From positions 248,001 through 312,000 of the forward strand of contig NZ_JABBPD010000004.1 in assembly GCF_012927445.1 (NCBI RefSeq): 64,000 nt of DNA, written 5' to 3'. The translations under genes were made by a program, and so were the position numbers. Positions 17,384 through 27,054 of the stretch are shown piece after piece (position 1 is the first letter of the stretch; every line of letters begins with the position of its first letter). Source of the stretch: Rhodoferax sp. (GTDB lineage: Bacteria > Pseudomonadota > Gammaproteobacteria > Burkholderiales > Burkholderiaceae_C). The notes below the pieces were generated by a model, which saw only the letters and a list, made by a program, of their open reading frames with translations, ran no database searches and was not told where the DNA came from.

Positions 17384-18102
17384 GGAGTCACACTTGCCGG
17401 TTTTTGGGTGGCAAAGAGATAGTTCACACTTGTGTCTGCGCTCAACCAGTAGCGCCGCGTCAGCGGGTTGTAGGCCATGCCGCGTGTGTGCCGCAGATCC
17501 AGACTGGCAGATCGGCAGTAGCTTGCCAATTCGCTGGGCCGAATCATCTTGGCATATTCATGAGTGCCGCGTGGCAGCAAATTGAGCACGTACTCAGCAC
17601 CCACAATGGCAAACAAAAATGATTTAGAACTTCGATTCAGGGTCGAAAAAAACACCCACCCACCCGGCTTGACCAATGCGGCACAGGCCCGCACTACCGA
17701 GGCCGGGTCTGGCACATGCTCCAGCATTTCCATACAAGTGACCGCGTCAAAACTGCCAGGCTGCTCTGCGGCCAATGCTTCGACACTGATTTCACGGTAC
17801 TGCACATTCGGGGTTTGCGCTTCAAGGGCATGCAGTTGCGCCACCCTGAGCGCCTTGGCGGCCAGATCAATACCCGTCACCATCGCGCCGGAGCGCGCCA
17901 TGGCGTCCGCCAGAATGCCACCGCCACAACCGACGTCAAGAATTTGCTGACCCTTCAACGGGCAAACGCTGTTGATCCACTCCATCCGCAGAGGATTGAT
18001 TTGATGCAGGGGACGAAACTCGCCTTCCATGTCCCACCAGCGGTGGGCCAGGTCAGAGAACTTGGCCAGTTCGGCCGGATCAGCGTTCAATATTGAAGTC
18101 AT
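17380..18102 (-). CDS. ubiG: Ubiquinone biosynthesis O-methyltransferase
   Basis: I start at the ATG at 18102 (MTSILNADPAELAKFSDLAH), which matches the family N-terminus; the open frame runs 26 codons further. The 240-residue enzyme carries the SAM motif ILDVGCGGGILADAMA, CMEMLEHVPDP, and the UbiG region FFSTLNRS. It performs both O-methylations of the ubiquinone ring. It overlaps gph by 4 nt and is probably cotranscribed with it. Confidence 0.96.
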   Translation of the reverse strand: MTSILNADPAELAKFSDLAHRWWDMEGEFRPLHQINPLRMEWINSVCPLKGQQILDVGCGGGILADAMARSGAMVTGIDLAAKALRVAQLHALEAQTPNVQYREISVEALAAEQPGSFDAVTCMEMLEHVPDPASVVRACAALVKPGGWVFFSTLNRSSKSFLFAIVGAEYVLNLLPRGTHEYAKMIRPSELASYCRSASLDLRHTRGMAYNPLTRRYWLSADTSVNYLFATQKPASVTP

Positions 18103-18165
18103 ACGGTGATTATCGGCAAAATAATGAGCCTCTTGCACAGAGAGGCGAAACAAGATCAACAGAAA

Positions 18166-18196
18166 CAAAAAACCCCGCAATAGCGGGGTTTTTTGT
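18166..18196 (-). terminator. Rho-independent terminator of the OmpA-family gene
   Basis: An AAAAAACCCCGC / GCGGGGTTTTTT stem with a 3-nt loop lies 42 bp after the ompA stop. It also works in the opposite orientation by symmetry. Confidence 0.9.
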
Positions 18197-18237
18197 TGAA
18201 ACAGTCTTTACAGACTGCTTCTTGGCGTAGATGCCAA

Positions 18238-18870
18238 TTACTTGCTAGCGGCGCGAGTACCGACTACTTCGATTTCTACGCGACGGTTTTTAGAACGGCC
18301 GTCTTTAGTTTTGTTGTCAGCAACAGGTTGTTTCTCGCCCTTGCCTTCAGTGTAAACACGGTTTTTCTCGATGCCTTTGGACACCAAGTAAGCTTTTACA
18401 GCTTCAGAACGCTTGATTGACAACTTTTGGTTGTAAGCGTCGCTCCCAACGGAGTCAGTATGACCAACAGCAATGATGACTTCCAAATTGATGCCCTTGA
18501 CTTTACCAATCAGGTCATCCAATTTAGCTTTGCCAGCTGGCTTGAGCACAGACTTGTCAAAATCAAAGAAAGCATCAGCAGCGTATGTCACCTTGGTGGC
18601 AGCAACTGGTACAGGAGCTACGACAGGTGCAGCCGCTGGAGCTGATTCTTGAGCAACAGGAGCCACTGCGACAGGAGCCACGATCGCGCCATCGCAACCC
18701 ACAGCTGCCGTTGCAGGTGTCCAGTTGGAATCACGCCAGCACAGTTCATTAGTGCCGTTTTTCCACGTAGTGCCATCGGCGCTGCGCCAGTTGTCAACCG
18801 TTTGAGCACCAGCGACAGTTGCGAGTGCTGCGGTTGCAATCAACATTGCTACTTTATTTAATTTCTTCAT
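18238..18870 (-). CDS. OmpA-family peptidoglycan-associated outer-membrane protein
   Basis: The ATG at 18870 follows AAAAGGAGAACT. The 210-residue precursor has a signal peptide (MKKLNKVAMLIATAALATVA) and a short N-terminal domain with TWKNGTNELCWRDSNWTPAT (two Cys, one just beyond this stretch). A Pro/Ala/Val-rich linker follows, then a C-terminal OmpA domain from about residue 93 (FFDFDKSVLKPAGKAKLDDL, VGHTDSVGSDAYNQKLSIKR, RRVEIEVVG) that binds peptidoglycan. It lacks an eight-stranded barrel, so it is the beta-type short OmpA relative. Probably abundant, judging by the strong ribosome site and terminator. Confidence 0.92.
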   Translation of the reverse strand: MKKLNKVAMLIATAALATVAGAQTVDNWRSADGTTWKNGTNELCWRDSNWTPATAAVGCDGAIVAPVAVAPVAQESAPAAAPVVAPVPVAATKVTYAADAFFDFDKSVLKPAGKAKLDDLIGKVKGINLEVIIAVGHTDSVGSDAYNQKLSIKRSEAVKAYLVSKGIEKNRVYTEGKGEKQPVADNKTKDGRSKNRRVEIEVVGTRAASK

Positions 18871-19118
18871 AGTTCTCCTTTTGGGGAAAAAGCCGCAGCA
18901 GCGCTGCGCATATTTGTGTAACACGCCCTAGATGCCCATCACCCAAAACGTTGGATCTATTGTGCCACAGCAGAATTCCGGCTTGAACCAGAAACACGGC
19001 TACGGCCACTTCTGTCGTTAAAGCGTTCAAAAAATGCAGCCAACCGTTGCGGCGATGCCACAAGACTCGCCCTTAGAATGAGGGGTTGCCTTTGACATAG
19101 CCCTAGCCACGACCGCCC

Positions 19119-21767
19119 ATGACCCAGTTCGCCAAAGAAACCCTGCCCATCAGTCTTGAAGAGGAGATGCGGCGCAGCTACCTCGATTACGCCATGAGCG
19201 TGATTGTTGGGCGCGCCCTGCCCGATGCGCGGGATGGTTTGAAACCGGTCCATCGTCGTGTGCTGTTTGCCATGCACGAACTCAACAACGACTGGAATAA
19301 GCCGTACAAAAAATCGGCCCGTATTGTGGGCGACGTGATTGGCAAATACCACCCGCACGGTGACAGCGCCGTCTATGAAACCATCGTGCGGATGGCGCAG
19401 GACTTCTCGCTGCGCCACATGCTGGTGGACGGCCAGGGCAATTTCGGCTCCGTGGACGGCGACAACGCGGCCGCCATGCGGTACACCGAAATCCGTATGT
19501 CCAAGATCGCGCATGAGTTGCTGGCCGATCTCGATAAAGAAACGGTAGATTTCGGCCCCAACTACGATGGCAGCGAGCAAGAGCCACTGGTCATGCCAGC
19601 CCGCTTCCCCAATTTATTGGTGAATGGTTCCTCCGGCATTGCAGTCGGCATGGCCACCAACATTCCACCGCACAACCTGAACGAAGTGGTCAATGGTTGC
19701 CTGCATTTGCTGCGCAATCCGGAGGCCACCATCGACGAGCTGATGGAAATCATCCCCGCGCCCGACTTCCCGACGGCGGGCATCATTTACGGCATCAACG
19801 GCGTCAAAGACGGCTACCGCACAGGGCGCGGCCGCGTTGTCATGCGCGCCAAATGCCACTTTGAAGACATTGACAAGGGCCAGCGGCAAGCCATCATCGT
19901 GGACGAGCTGCCCTACCAGTGCAACAAAAAGACCTTGCAGGAACGCATGGCCGAACTGGTGCACGAGAAGAAAATTGAAGGCATCAGCCACATCCAGGAC
20001 GAGTCGGACAAGTCCGGCATGCGTCTGGTGATTGAACTCAAGCGGGGCGAAGTGCCCGAGGTGGTGCTGAACAACCTGTACAAGCAGACGCAGTTGCAAG
20101 ACACGTTTGGCATGAACATGGTGGCGCTGATCAACGGTCAGCCCAAACTGTGCAACCTGAAAGACCTGATTGAAGTCTTCCTGGAACACCGCCGTGAAGT
20201 GATCACGCGCCGCACCATTTTCAACCTGCGCAAGGCACGCGAGCGCGGCCATGTGCTGGAAGGTCTGGCGGTTGCGCTGGCCAATATTGATGACTTTATC
20301 GCCATCATCCGCAATGCACCGACGCCGCCCGTGGCCAAGGTGGAACTGATGGCCAAACCGTGGGACAGCAAGCTGGTGCGCGAGATGCTCACCCGCATCC
20401 GGCTTGACGGCGGCCTGATCAATGCCGACGACTACCGCCCCGACGGACTGGAGAAGATGTACGGCATGGGCAGTGATGGCCTGTACCGCCTGTCCGAGAC
20501 GCAAGCGCAGGAAATCCTGCAAATGCGGCTGCAGCGCCTGACCGGGCTGGAGCAGGACAAGATCGTGGCGGAATACAAAGAGGTGATGGCCGAGATTGAC
20601 GACCTGCTCGACATTCTCGCCAAACCCGAACGTGTCTCCACCATCATTAGCGAAGAGCTCACCGCCATCAAAACCGAATTCGGCCAGACCAAGCTGGGTG
20701 CGCGTCGCAGCCAGGTGGAATACAGTTCGTTTGACCTGAGCACCGAAGACCTGATTACGCCCACCGACATGGTGGTCACGCTCTCGCACAGCGGCTACAT
20801 CAAGAGCCAGCCGCTGAGTGAATACCGGGCGCAAAAACGCGGTGGCCGTGGCAAACAAGCCACCGCCACCAAAGAGGACGACTGGGTCGATCAGCTTTTC
20901 ATTGCCAACACCCACGATTACATCCTGTGTTTCAGCAACCGCGGTCGGCTCTACTGGCTCAAGGTGTGGGAAGTGCCGCAGGGTTCGCGCGGTTCGCGTG
21001 GTCGCCCGATTGTCAACATGTTCCCACTGGCCGAGGGCGAAAAGATCACGGTGGTCTTGCCCCTGACCGGCGAAAAGCGCACCTTCCCGGCGGACCAGTA
21101 TGTGTTCATGGGTACCAGCATGGGCACGGTCAAGAAGACAGCACTGAACGAATTCAGCAACCCGCGCAAGGCCGGCATCATTGCCGTGGACCTGGACGAC
21201 GGCGACTTCCTGATTGGCGCCGCGCTCACCGATGGCAAGCACGATGTGATGCTGTTCAGCGATGGCGGCAAGGCGGTGCGCTTTGACGAAAATGATGTGC
21301 GCCCGATGGGCCGCCAGGCACGCGGCGTGCGCGGCATGATGCTCGATGAGGGTCAAGGCGTGATCGCCATGCTGGTGGCTGAAGATGAACTGCAAAGTGT
21401 TTTGACTGCCACCACGAATGGTTACGGCAAACGCACCAGCATCACCGAATACACCCGCCACGGCCGCGGCACCAAGGGCATGATTGCCATCACCCAGTCG
21501 GAACGCAATGGCAAAGTAGTGGCCGCCACACTGGTACATGCCGACGACGAGATCATGCTGATCACCGACAAGGGCGTGTTGGTGCGCACCCGGGTCAGCG
21601 AGATTCGCGAACTCGGTCGCGCCACGCAAGGCGTCACCCTGATTGGACTGGACGAAGGCTCCAAGCTGAGCGGACTGCAACGTATTGTCGAGAATGATGC
21701 GAATCCGATCCTCGATGACGCCACGGATGATGTTGAAGGTGAAGACGACGCCGGTACGGCCGCCTGA
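19119..21767 (+). CDS. gyrA: DNA gyrase subunit A
   Basis: The 882-residue subunit has the N-terminal breakage-reunion region with the catalytic Tyr in AAMRYTEIR (about residue 122) and the C-terminal pinwheel with the GyrA box QKRGGRG (about residue 572), which marks it as gyrase and not ParC. It ends in an acidic tail. The quinolone-determining stretch reads [18 protein letters not shown]: Ser is at the position of E. coli Ser83, and Glu replaces Asp87. With serC and pheA behind it, the order is the common betaproteobacterial one. A dispersed repeat follows the stop. Confidence 0.98.
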   Translation: MTQFAKETLPISLEEEMRRSYLDYAMSVIVGRALPDARDGLKPVHRRVLFAMHELNNDWNKPYKKSARIVGDVIGKYHPHGDSAVYETIVRMAQDFSLRHMLVDGQGNFGSVDGDNAAAMRYTEIRMSKIAHELLADLDKETVDFGPNYDGSEQEPLVMPARFPNLLVNGSSGIAVGMATNIPPHNLNEVVNGCLHLLRNPEATIDELMEIIPAPDFPTAGIIYGINGVKDGYRTGRGRVVMRAKCHFEDIDKGQRQAIIVDELPYQCNKKTLQERMAELVHEKKIEGISHIQDESDKSGMRLVIELKRGEVPEVVLNNLYKQTQLQDTFGMNMVALINGQPKLCNLKDLIEVFLEHRREVITRRTIFNLRKARERGHVLEGLAVALANIDDFIAIIRNAPTPPVAKVELMAKPWDSKLVREMLTRIRLDGGLINADDYRPDGLEKMYGMGSDGLYRLSETQAQEILQMRLQRLTGLEQDKIVAEYKEVMAEIDDLLDILAKPERVSTIISEELTAIKTEFGQTKLGARRSQVEYSSFDLSTEDLITPTDMVVTLSHSGYIKSQPLSEYRAQKRGGRGKQATATKEDDWVDQLFIANTHDYILCFSNRGRLYWLKVWEVPQGSRGSRGRPIVNMFPLAEGEKITVVLPLTGEKRTFPADQYVFMGTSMGTVKKTALNEFSNPRKAGIIAVDLDDGDFLIGAALTDGKHDVMLFSDGGKAVRFDENDVRPMGRQARGVRGMMLDEGQGVIAMLVAEDELQSVLTATTNGYGKRTSITEYTRHGRGTKGMIAITQSERNGKVVAATLVHADDEIMLITDKGVLVRTRVSEIRELGRATQGVTLIGLDEGSKLSGLQRIVENDANPILDDATDDVEGEDDAGTAA

Positions 21768-21770
21768 TTA

Positions 21771-21832
21771 CTACGTTTTTAATAGCTACTCACGCCCATT
21801 AGACGGGGGCTATCGCCCCATTTAATATATAA
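21771..21832 (+). repeat. Dispersed repeat, copy 3
   Basis: This copy starts CTACGTTTTTAATAGCTACT, continues CACGCCCATTAGACGGGGGC, and ends TATCGCCCC followed by an AT-rich tail. It fills the 73-bp gyrA-serC gap. The GGGGC/GCCCC part can form a small hairpin. Confidence 0.8.
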
Positions 21833-21840
21833 AGTCACAG

Positions 21841-22932
21841 ATGAAGCGACCTTTTAACTTCTCCGCTGGACCGGCGGCCATGCCACAAGAGGTACTGACC
21901 GAGGCGGCCAGTGAAATGCTGGACTGGCATGGCAGCGGCATGAGCGTCATGGAAATGAGCCACCGGGGCAAAGAGTTCATCTCCATCTATGAACAGGCCG
22001 AAGCTGATCTGCGCGAGCTGCTCGCCGTGCCAGGCAACTTCAAAATCCTGTTCATGCAGGGTGGCGGCCTGGCCGAAAACGCCATCGTGCCGCTGAACCT
22101 GTCGCGCGGCGGTGTGGCTGACTTTGTGGTCACCGGCAGCTGGAGCCAGAAGTCGCAACAGGAAGCGCGCAAATACTGCACGGTCAATATCGCGGCCAGC
22201 AGTGAGACCGATGGCCATACCACACTGCCGGATCCGACCACATGGCAACTCAGCCAAGGCGCCAGCTACGTGCATGTGTGCACCAACGAGACCATCAACG
22301 GCGTGGAATACCACGCACTGCCGGACTTGAAAGCTTTGGGCAGCGACGCCCCGCTGGTCATTGATTTTTCTTCGCAGGTCGCCTCGCGGCCAGTGGACTG
22401 GTCGCGGGTCGGGCTGGCCTTTGGCGGTGCCCAGAAGAACCTGGGACCTGCTGGCCTGACACTGGTGGTGGTTCGGGAGGACTTGCTGGGTCACGCGCTG
22501 CCGGTATGCCCGAGCGCCTTCAATTACAAAACAGTGGCTGACAACCAGTCGATGTACAACACCCCGCCCACCTACGCCATTTATATCGCGGGACTGGTGT
22601 TCCAGTGGCTGAAACGCCAAGGGGGCATCGCCGCCATGGAGGCGCGCAACAAGGCCAAAGCCGCTCTGTTGTATGACGCCATCGACAATTCACAGCTGTA
22701 CCTCAACAAAGTGGCCGGCAACTGCCGCTCGCGCATGAACGTGCCTTTTTTCCTGCACGACGAAAGCCTGAACGAGGCCTTTTTGGCCGGGGCACGCGCC
22801 CATGGCCTGCTGCAACTCAAAGGCCACAAGTCGGTCGGCGGCATGCGTGCCAGCATCTACAACGCCTTGCCGCTTGAAGGCGTGCAGGCGCTGGTGGACT
22901 ACCTGCATGAATTTGAAAAAACCCGAAGCTGA
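21841..22932 (+). CDS. serC: Phosphoserine aminotransferase
   Basis: This 363-residue PLP enzyme starts [19 protein letters not shown]. It shows [29 protein letters not shown], and the PLP lysine in [13 protein letters not shown], and ends in the typical [20 protein letters not shown]. It makes 3-phosphoserine in serine biosynthesis and also serves pyridoxal phosphate synthesis. It is the first gene of a serine/aromatic run (serC-pheA-tyrA-aroA/cmk-rpsA). Confidence 0.97.
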   Translation: MKRPFNFSAGPAAMPQEVLTEAASEMLDWHGSGMSVMEMSHRGKEFISIYEQAEADLRELLAVPGNFKILFMQGGGLAENAIVPLNLSRGGVADFVVTGSWSQKSQQEARKYCTVNIAASSETDGHTTLPDPTTWQLSQGASYVHVCTNETINGVEYHALPDLKALGSDAPLVIDFSSQVASRPVDWSRVGLAFGGAQKNLGPAGLTLVVVREDLLGHALPVCPSAFNYKTVADNQSMYNTPPTYAIYIAGLVFQWLKRQGGIAAMEARNKAKAALLYDAIDNSQLYLNKVAGNCRSRMNVPFFLHDESLNEAFLAGARAHGLLQLKGHKSVGGMRASIYNALPLEGVQALVDYLHEFEKTRS

Positions 22933-22962
22933 AAAGCCAGGTCTTCCAACCAACTCTTCCTC

Positions 22963-24045
22963 ATGGCGAAAACCCTCCCCGAATTACGCACAGAAATCGA
23001 TGCCCTCGATCTAGAACTGCTCGCGCTGCTCAACCAGCGGGCCGCGCTCGCTCATGAGGTCGGCCAAATCAAACAGGTGGACGGCTCGCCGGTTTTCCGA
23101 CCGGAACGCGAGGCCCAGGTCATCGGCAGTCTGCAGGCGGGCAATCCCGGCCCGCTCAAAAACAACAGTGTGGCCGTCATCTGGCGCGAGATCATGTCGG
23201 CCTGCCGCGCCCTGGAGGCAGCCCAACGGGTCGCCTATTTGGGTCCGGCCGGCACCTTCAGTGAACAGGCGGCGCTGCAGTTTTTCGGCTCCAGCATCGA
23301 GCGGGTGCCGTGCGTCAGCATCGATGAAGTGTTCCGGGCCACCGCGGCCGGCAGTGCCGAGTTTGGGGTGGTACCGGTCGAAAACTCCAGCGAAGGCGTG
23401 GTCTCCCGTTCGCTGGATTTGCTGCTGAACTCGCCTTTGCACATCGTCGGTGAAACCAGCTTTCTGGTGCGCCACAACCTGCTGCGACTCAGCCCGTCGC
23501 TTGACGGCATCGAAGTGGTTTACGCCCATCCCCAGGCCCTGGCCCAATGCCAGGACTGGCTGACCACGCACCTGCCCCATGCGGAACGGCGGGCGGCCTC
23601 CAGCAATGCCGAGGGTGCGCGCCTGGCGGCCACCAACCCAGCCTGGGCGGCCATTGCCAGCGAACGCGCCGGCAGCGAATTTGGTCTGCATGTGGCCTCC
23701 CACGCGATTCAGGACGACGCTTTCAATCGCACCCGCTTTGCCGTGGTGTGCCTGCCGCAAACCCTGCCCGCGCCGGCCGCCACCGGCCACGACTGCATCA
23801 GCCTGGTCGTCTCGGTGCCCAACCAACCGGGTGCGGTGCACGATCTGCTGATGCCGCTCAAGACACACGGCGTGTCCATGACCCGCTTTGAGTCGCGCCC
23901 AGCGCGCTCGGGCCAGTGGGAATACTATTTTTACATCGACCTTGAGGGTCACCCGTCACAGCCGCATGTGGCTTCTGCGCTCAAGGAGCTTCAGGGACTG
24001 AGTGCGTTCTACAAAGTGCTGGGCACTTACCCGGTGGGCGAATGA
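22963..24045 (+). CDS. pheA: Chorismate mutase / prephenate dehydratase (P-protein)
   Basis: This 360-residue protein has three domains: AroQ-type chorismate mutase (LRTEIDALDLELLALLNQRA, residues 5-90), prephenate dehydratase (VAYLGPAGTFSEQAALQFF, VVPVENSSEGVVSRSLDLL, TRFAVV), and a C-terminal ACT domain (VSVPNQPGAVHDLLMPL, ESRPARSGQWEYYFYIDLEG) for phenylalanine feedback. The ESRP motif of the Phe-binding site is present. Its stop overlaps the tyrA start (ATGATG). Confidence 0.97.
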   Translation: MAKTLPELRTEIDALDLELLALLNQRAALAHEVGQIKQVDGSPVFRPEREAQVIGSLQAGNPGPLKNNSVAVIWREIMSACRALEAAQRVAYLGPAGTFSEQAALQFFGSSIERVPCVSIDEVFRATAAGSAEFGVVPVENSSEGVVSRSLDLLLNSPLHIVGETSFLVRHNLLRLSPSLDGIEVVYAHPQALAQCQDWLTTHLPHAERRAASSNAEGARLAATNPAWAAIASERAGSEFGLHVASHAIQDDAFNRTRFAVVCLPQTLPAPAATGHDCISLVVSVPNQPGAVHDLLMPLKTHGVSMTRFESRPARSGQWEYYFYIDLEGHPSQPHVASALKELQGLSAFYKVLGTYPVGE

Positions 24046-24917
24046 TGTTTGAACAACTCGGCATCATTGGTTGCGGCTTGATGGGCGGCTCGTTTGCGCT
24101 GGCGCTCAAGCGCGCTGGCCTGGTCAAACGGGTGGTCGGCTACAGCAAGTCGCCCTCTACCACGGAGCGTGCCCGCAAGCTGGGCGTGATTGACGTGGAG
24201 GCGCCGTCGGCCTTGCTGGCGGTGTCGGGCGCCGACATTGTCCTGATCGCCGTGCCGGTAGCGGCCACCGAAGCCACCTTCAAGTCGATCAAGCACCTGG
24301 TCACGCCACAGATGCTGGTGATGGACGTCGGTTCGACCAAGCGCGACGTGGTGGATGCCGGGCGTCGGGCTCTGCGCGAGCAAATTGGCTCCTTCGTCCC
24401 GGCCCACCCGATTGCGGGCAAGGAAGTCTCGGGGGTGGAACACGCGGATGCCGATCTGTATACCGGCAAGCAAGTCATTCTCACGCCGATTGAGCGCACC
24501 TTGACGGTGCAACTGCAAAAGGCGGTTGATGTCTGGACCGCGCTGGGCTGCCGCGTCGTCAAAATGTCGCCCGAGTCGCATGACGCCGCCTTTGCCGCCG
24601 TCAGCCACCTGCCGCACCTGATCTCCTTTGCCCTCATGAACGCGATCTCGGGCCAGCCGCAGGGCAAAGATTACCTGTCCCTGGCCGGCCCTGGCTTTCG
24701 CGATTTCACCCGCATTGCCGCCAGCGATCCCAAAGTGTGGCGCGACATCATGTTGTCCAACCGTGAAGAGCTGTTGGCCCAATCCAAAATTTTTCAGCGC
24801 AATCTCCAGGCGCTGGAACTCATGATCTCCAGCGGCAACAGCGAGGCCCTTGAAGGCCTGATTGAGCAGGCCAGTCAAACCCGTGCCCACTGGAGCATGG
24901 CCAAACACCAAAAATAA
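24042..24917 (+). CDS. tyrA: Prephenate dehydrogenase (arogenate-type family)
   Basis: The 291-residue enzyme starts with a Rossmann NAD(P) site ([20 protein letters not shown]). It holds [27 protein letters not shown], and [11 protein letters not shown]. It makes 4-hydroxyphenylpyruvate or tyrosine from prephenate or arogenate, and the substrate preference cannot be read here. No ACT domain is present. It overlaps pheA by 4 nt and aroA by 1 nt, so translation is coupled. Confidence 0.95.
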   Translation: MMFEQLGIIGCGLMGGSFALALKRAGLVKRVVGYSKSPSTTERARKLGVIDVEAPSALLAVSGADIVLIAVPVAATEATFKSIKHLVTPQMLVMDVGSTKRDVVDAGRRALREQIGSFVPAHPIAGKEVSGVEHADADLYTGKQVILTPIERTLTVQLQKAVDVWTALGCRVVKMSPESHDAAFAAVSHLPHLISFALMNAISGQPQGKDYLSLAGPGFRDFTRIAASDPKVWRDIMLSNREELLAQSKIFQRNLQALELMISSGNSEALEGLIEQASQTRAHWSMAKHQK

Positions 24918-26935
24918 TGTTTTCCACCGCGTTTCTTGATATCCCGCACCTCGACAGCGCGGGCGGCACCCTAGTACTGCCGGGCTCCAAAAGCATTTCC
25001 AACCGCGTGCTGCTTTTGTCGGCCCTGAGCCAGGGCACCACCACCTTGCATGATCTGCTGGACTCCGATGACACCCGCATCATGCTCGATGCCTTGTGTC
25101 AACTCGGCTGTGGCGTGCGGCAAAGCGGCAGCAGCGTCGAAATCGACGGTCTGGGTGGCCTACCGGGCAAGAAAAAAGCCGATCTGTTCATGGGCAATGC
25201 CGGTACCGCCATACGCCCACTGACTGCCGCACTGGCCGTGCTGGGGGGCGACTATGAGCTGCGCGGCATTCCGCGCATGCACGAACGCCCAATCGGCGAT
25301 TTGGTCGATGCCCTGCGCCAGCTCGGCTGCCAGATTGATTACCTGGGACAGGAAGGCTTCCCGCCCCTGCGCATTGGCGAACCCAGCCTGTCACTGAACG
25401 GCCCCATTCGGGTCCGCGGCGATGTATCAAGCCAGTTTCTCACCGCGCTGCTGATGGCGCTGCCGCTGGTGGCCCGGCAAGACATCGTGATTGAGGTTGT
25501 CGGTGAACTGATCTCGCGCCCCTACATTGAAATCACGCTGAACCTGCTGGCGCGCTTCAGCATCCAGGTGGTGCGCCCCGCCGGCAAAGATCACTGGCAG
25601 CGCTTCACCATTCCGGCCGGCAGCCAGTTCAAGTCACCCGGTACGCTACACGTCGAAGCCGACGCCTCATCTGCTAGTTATTTCATAGCGCTTGGCGCAA
25701 TAGCTACGGGGGCTACAGGTCAAAATGGCATAAGAATTGAAGGTGTCGGCGCCGACTCCATTCAGGGCGACATCCGCTTTATCGAAGCCGCGCAATTAAT
25801 GGGCGCCCAGGTGGTGAGCGGTCCCAACTGGCTGGAAGTGTCACGCGGCAGCTGGCCGCTCAAAGCCATTGACCTGGACTGCAACCACATTCCCGATGCC
25901 GCCATGACGCTGGCCGTGATGGCTTTGTACGCAGAAGGCACTACAACACTGCGCAACATTGCCAGCTGGCGCGTCAAGGAAACCGACCGCATTGCGGCCA
26001 TGGCGTGTGAGCTGCGCAAGCTGGGCGCGACGGTGGAAGAAGGTGTGGATTTCATTCGCGTGACACCGCCGGCCAGCCCCGCCGACTGGCAAGCCGCCAG
26101 CATTCACACTTACGACGACCACCGGGTCGCCATGTGTTTTTCGCTCGCCGCCTTCAACCCGACCGGGCTGCCGGTGCGCATTGAAGACCCGAAGTGCGTC
26201 GCCAAGACCTTCCCCGACTACTTTGAAGCGCTGTTTTCCCTGGTGCAGACGCCGGACAGCGCCATTCCCGTCATTTGCGTCGATGGCCCGACCGCCTCCG
26301 GCAAAGGCACGCTGGCGGCGGTGTTGGCGAAAGAGCTGGGCTACCATTTTCTGGACTCCGGCTCGCTCTACCGCATCACGGCCTTGGCGGCCTTGCAAGC
26401 AGGTCTGGCGCTGGAGGCCGCCGACGAGCAGGCGATTGCGGATTTGATTCAAGGTCTGTCCATCCGGTTTACGCAAGGCCGGGTCCTACTCAACAACATT
26501 GATGTAAGTGACACCATCCGCACCGAAGAAGCGGGCATGAACGCGTCCAGAGTCTCGGCATTGCCCAAAGTGCGCCTGGCACTGGTGGACTTGCAGCACG
26601 GGTTTCGCCAACTGCCAGGTCTGGTCGCCGACGGGCGCGACATGGGCACCGTCATCTTCCCCGAGGCCCCACTCAAGGTGTTTTTGACCGCCAGCGCCGA
26701 GCGCCGCGCCGAGCGCCGCTATAAACAATTGATTTCAAAGGGGATTTCAACTACACTCCCATCTCTTCGCGCTGATCTGGAAGCACGCGATGCGCGGGAT
26801 TCATCCCGCAGCACTGCCCCACTTAGATCAGCAGAAGATGCCCGGTTGCTGGACAACTCGGATTTGACGGTTGAAAAATCGGTCGATCTGGTGTTGGACT
26901 GGTGGCAAGGCAAACAGCCGTTCAGCGCAATCTGA
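24917..26935 (+). CDS. aroA-cmk: Fused 3-phosphoshikimate 1-carboxyvinyltransferase / cytidylate kinase
   Basis: One 672-residue frame holds EPSP synthase (residues 1 to ~440: [74 protein letters not shown]) followed by cytidylate kinase (from ~448: [56 protein letters not shown]). The fusion joins aromatic synthesis with CMP/dCMP phosphorylation. Separate cmk lies next to rpsA in most proteobacteria, so the fusion keeps that order. A dispersed repeat lies in frame inside the EPSPS part (about residues 252-272). Confidence 0.96.
   Translation: MFSTAFLDIPHLDSAGGTLVLPGSKSISNRVLLLSALSQGTTTLHDLLDSDDTRIMLDALCQLGCGVRQSGSSVEIDGLGGLPGKKKADLFMGNAGTAIRPLTAALAVLGGDYELRGIPRMHERPIGDLVDALRQLGCQIDYLGQEGFPPLRIGEPSLSLNGPIRVRGDVSSQFLTALLMALPLVARQDIVIEVVGELISRPYIEITLNLLARFSIQVVRPAGKDHWQRFTIPAGSQFKSPGTLHVEADASSASYFIALGAIATGATGQNGIRIEGVGADSIQGDIRFIEAAQLMGAQVVSGPNWLEVSRGSWPLKAIDLDCNHIPDAAMTLAVMALYAEGTTTLRNIASWRVKETDRIAAMACELRKLGATVEEGVDFIRVTPPASPADWQAASIHTYDDHRVAMCFSLAAFNPTGLPVRIEDPKCVAKTFPDYFEALFSLVQTPDSAIPVICVDGPTASGKGTLAAVLAKELGYHFLDSGSLYRITALAALQAGLALEAADEQAIADLIQGLSIRFTQGRVLLNNIDVSDTIRTEEAGMNASRVSALPKVRLALVDLQHGFRQLPGLVADGRDMGTVIFPEAPLKVFLTASAERRAERRYKQLISKGISTTLPSLRADLEARDARDSSRSTAPLRSAEDARLLDNSDLTVEKSVDLVLDWWQGKQPFSAI
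25672..25733 (+). repeat. Dispersed repeat, copy 4, in frame within aroA
   Basis: This copy reads TGCTAGTTATTTCATAGCGC, then TTGGCGCAATAGCTACGGGG and GCTACAGGTCAAAATGGCAT. It encodes [19 protein letters not shown]. The SYF-AlGAI part coincides with a conserved EPSPS element, but the following ATGATGQNG looks longer than the usual loop. Compare the other copies (ATAGCTACT ... GACGGGGGCTAGAGG). Confidence 0.55.
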
Positions 26936-26940
26936 ACGGC

Positions 26941-27054
26941 AAAAAACGCAAAAGCTCGTCGCTTTTGCAACCGGTCCACACCAACCTTCTCGCGCGCTCA
27001 GCGCACTGTTGGTGTGGTTCAACAAACTAACCCGCGGAATCATCCGCAAAAAAA
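26941..27054 (+). promoter_or_regulatory. Structured leader of rpsA, probable S1 autoregulatory region
   Basis: Three inverted repeats lie in a row before the rpsA ATG: GCAAAAGC/GCTTTTGC (26948-26968, 5-nt loop), CCACACCAAC/GTTGGTGTGG (26976-27017), and GCGGA/TCCGC (about 27034-27047). A-rich single strands separate them, and the last 8 bases before the ATG are CAAAAAAA with no Shine-Dalgarno sequence. The E. coli rpsA leader likewise has three hairpins and no good SD and is repressed by S1. The same mode here is inferred. Confidence 0.65.

Noticed and set aside
19614..21680. 688-codon open frame antisense to gyrA
   Set aside because: It mirrors the gyrA codons, has low-complexity His/Val/Gln-rich content and no domain or ribosome site; a shadow of a GC-rich gene.
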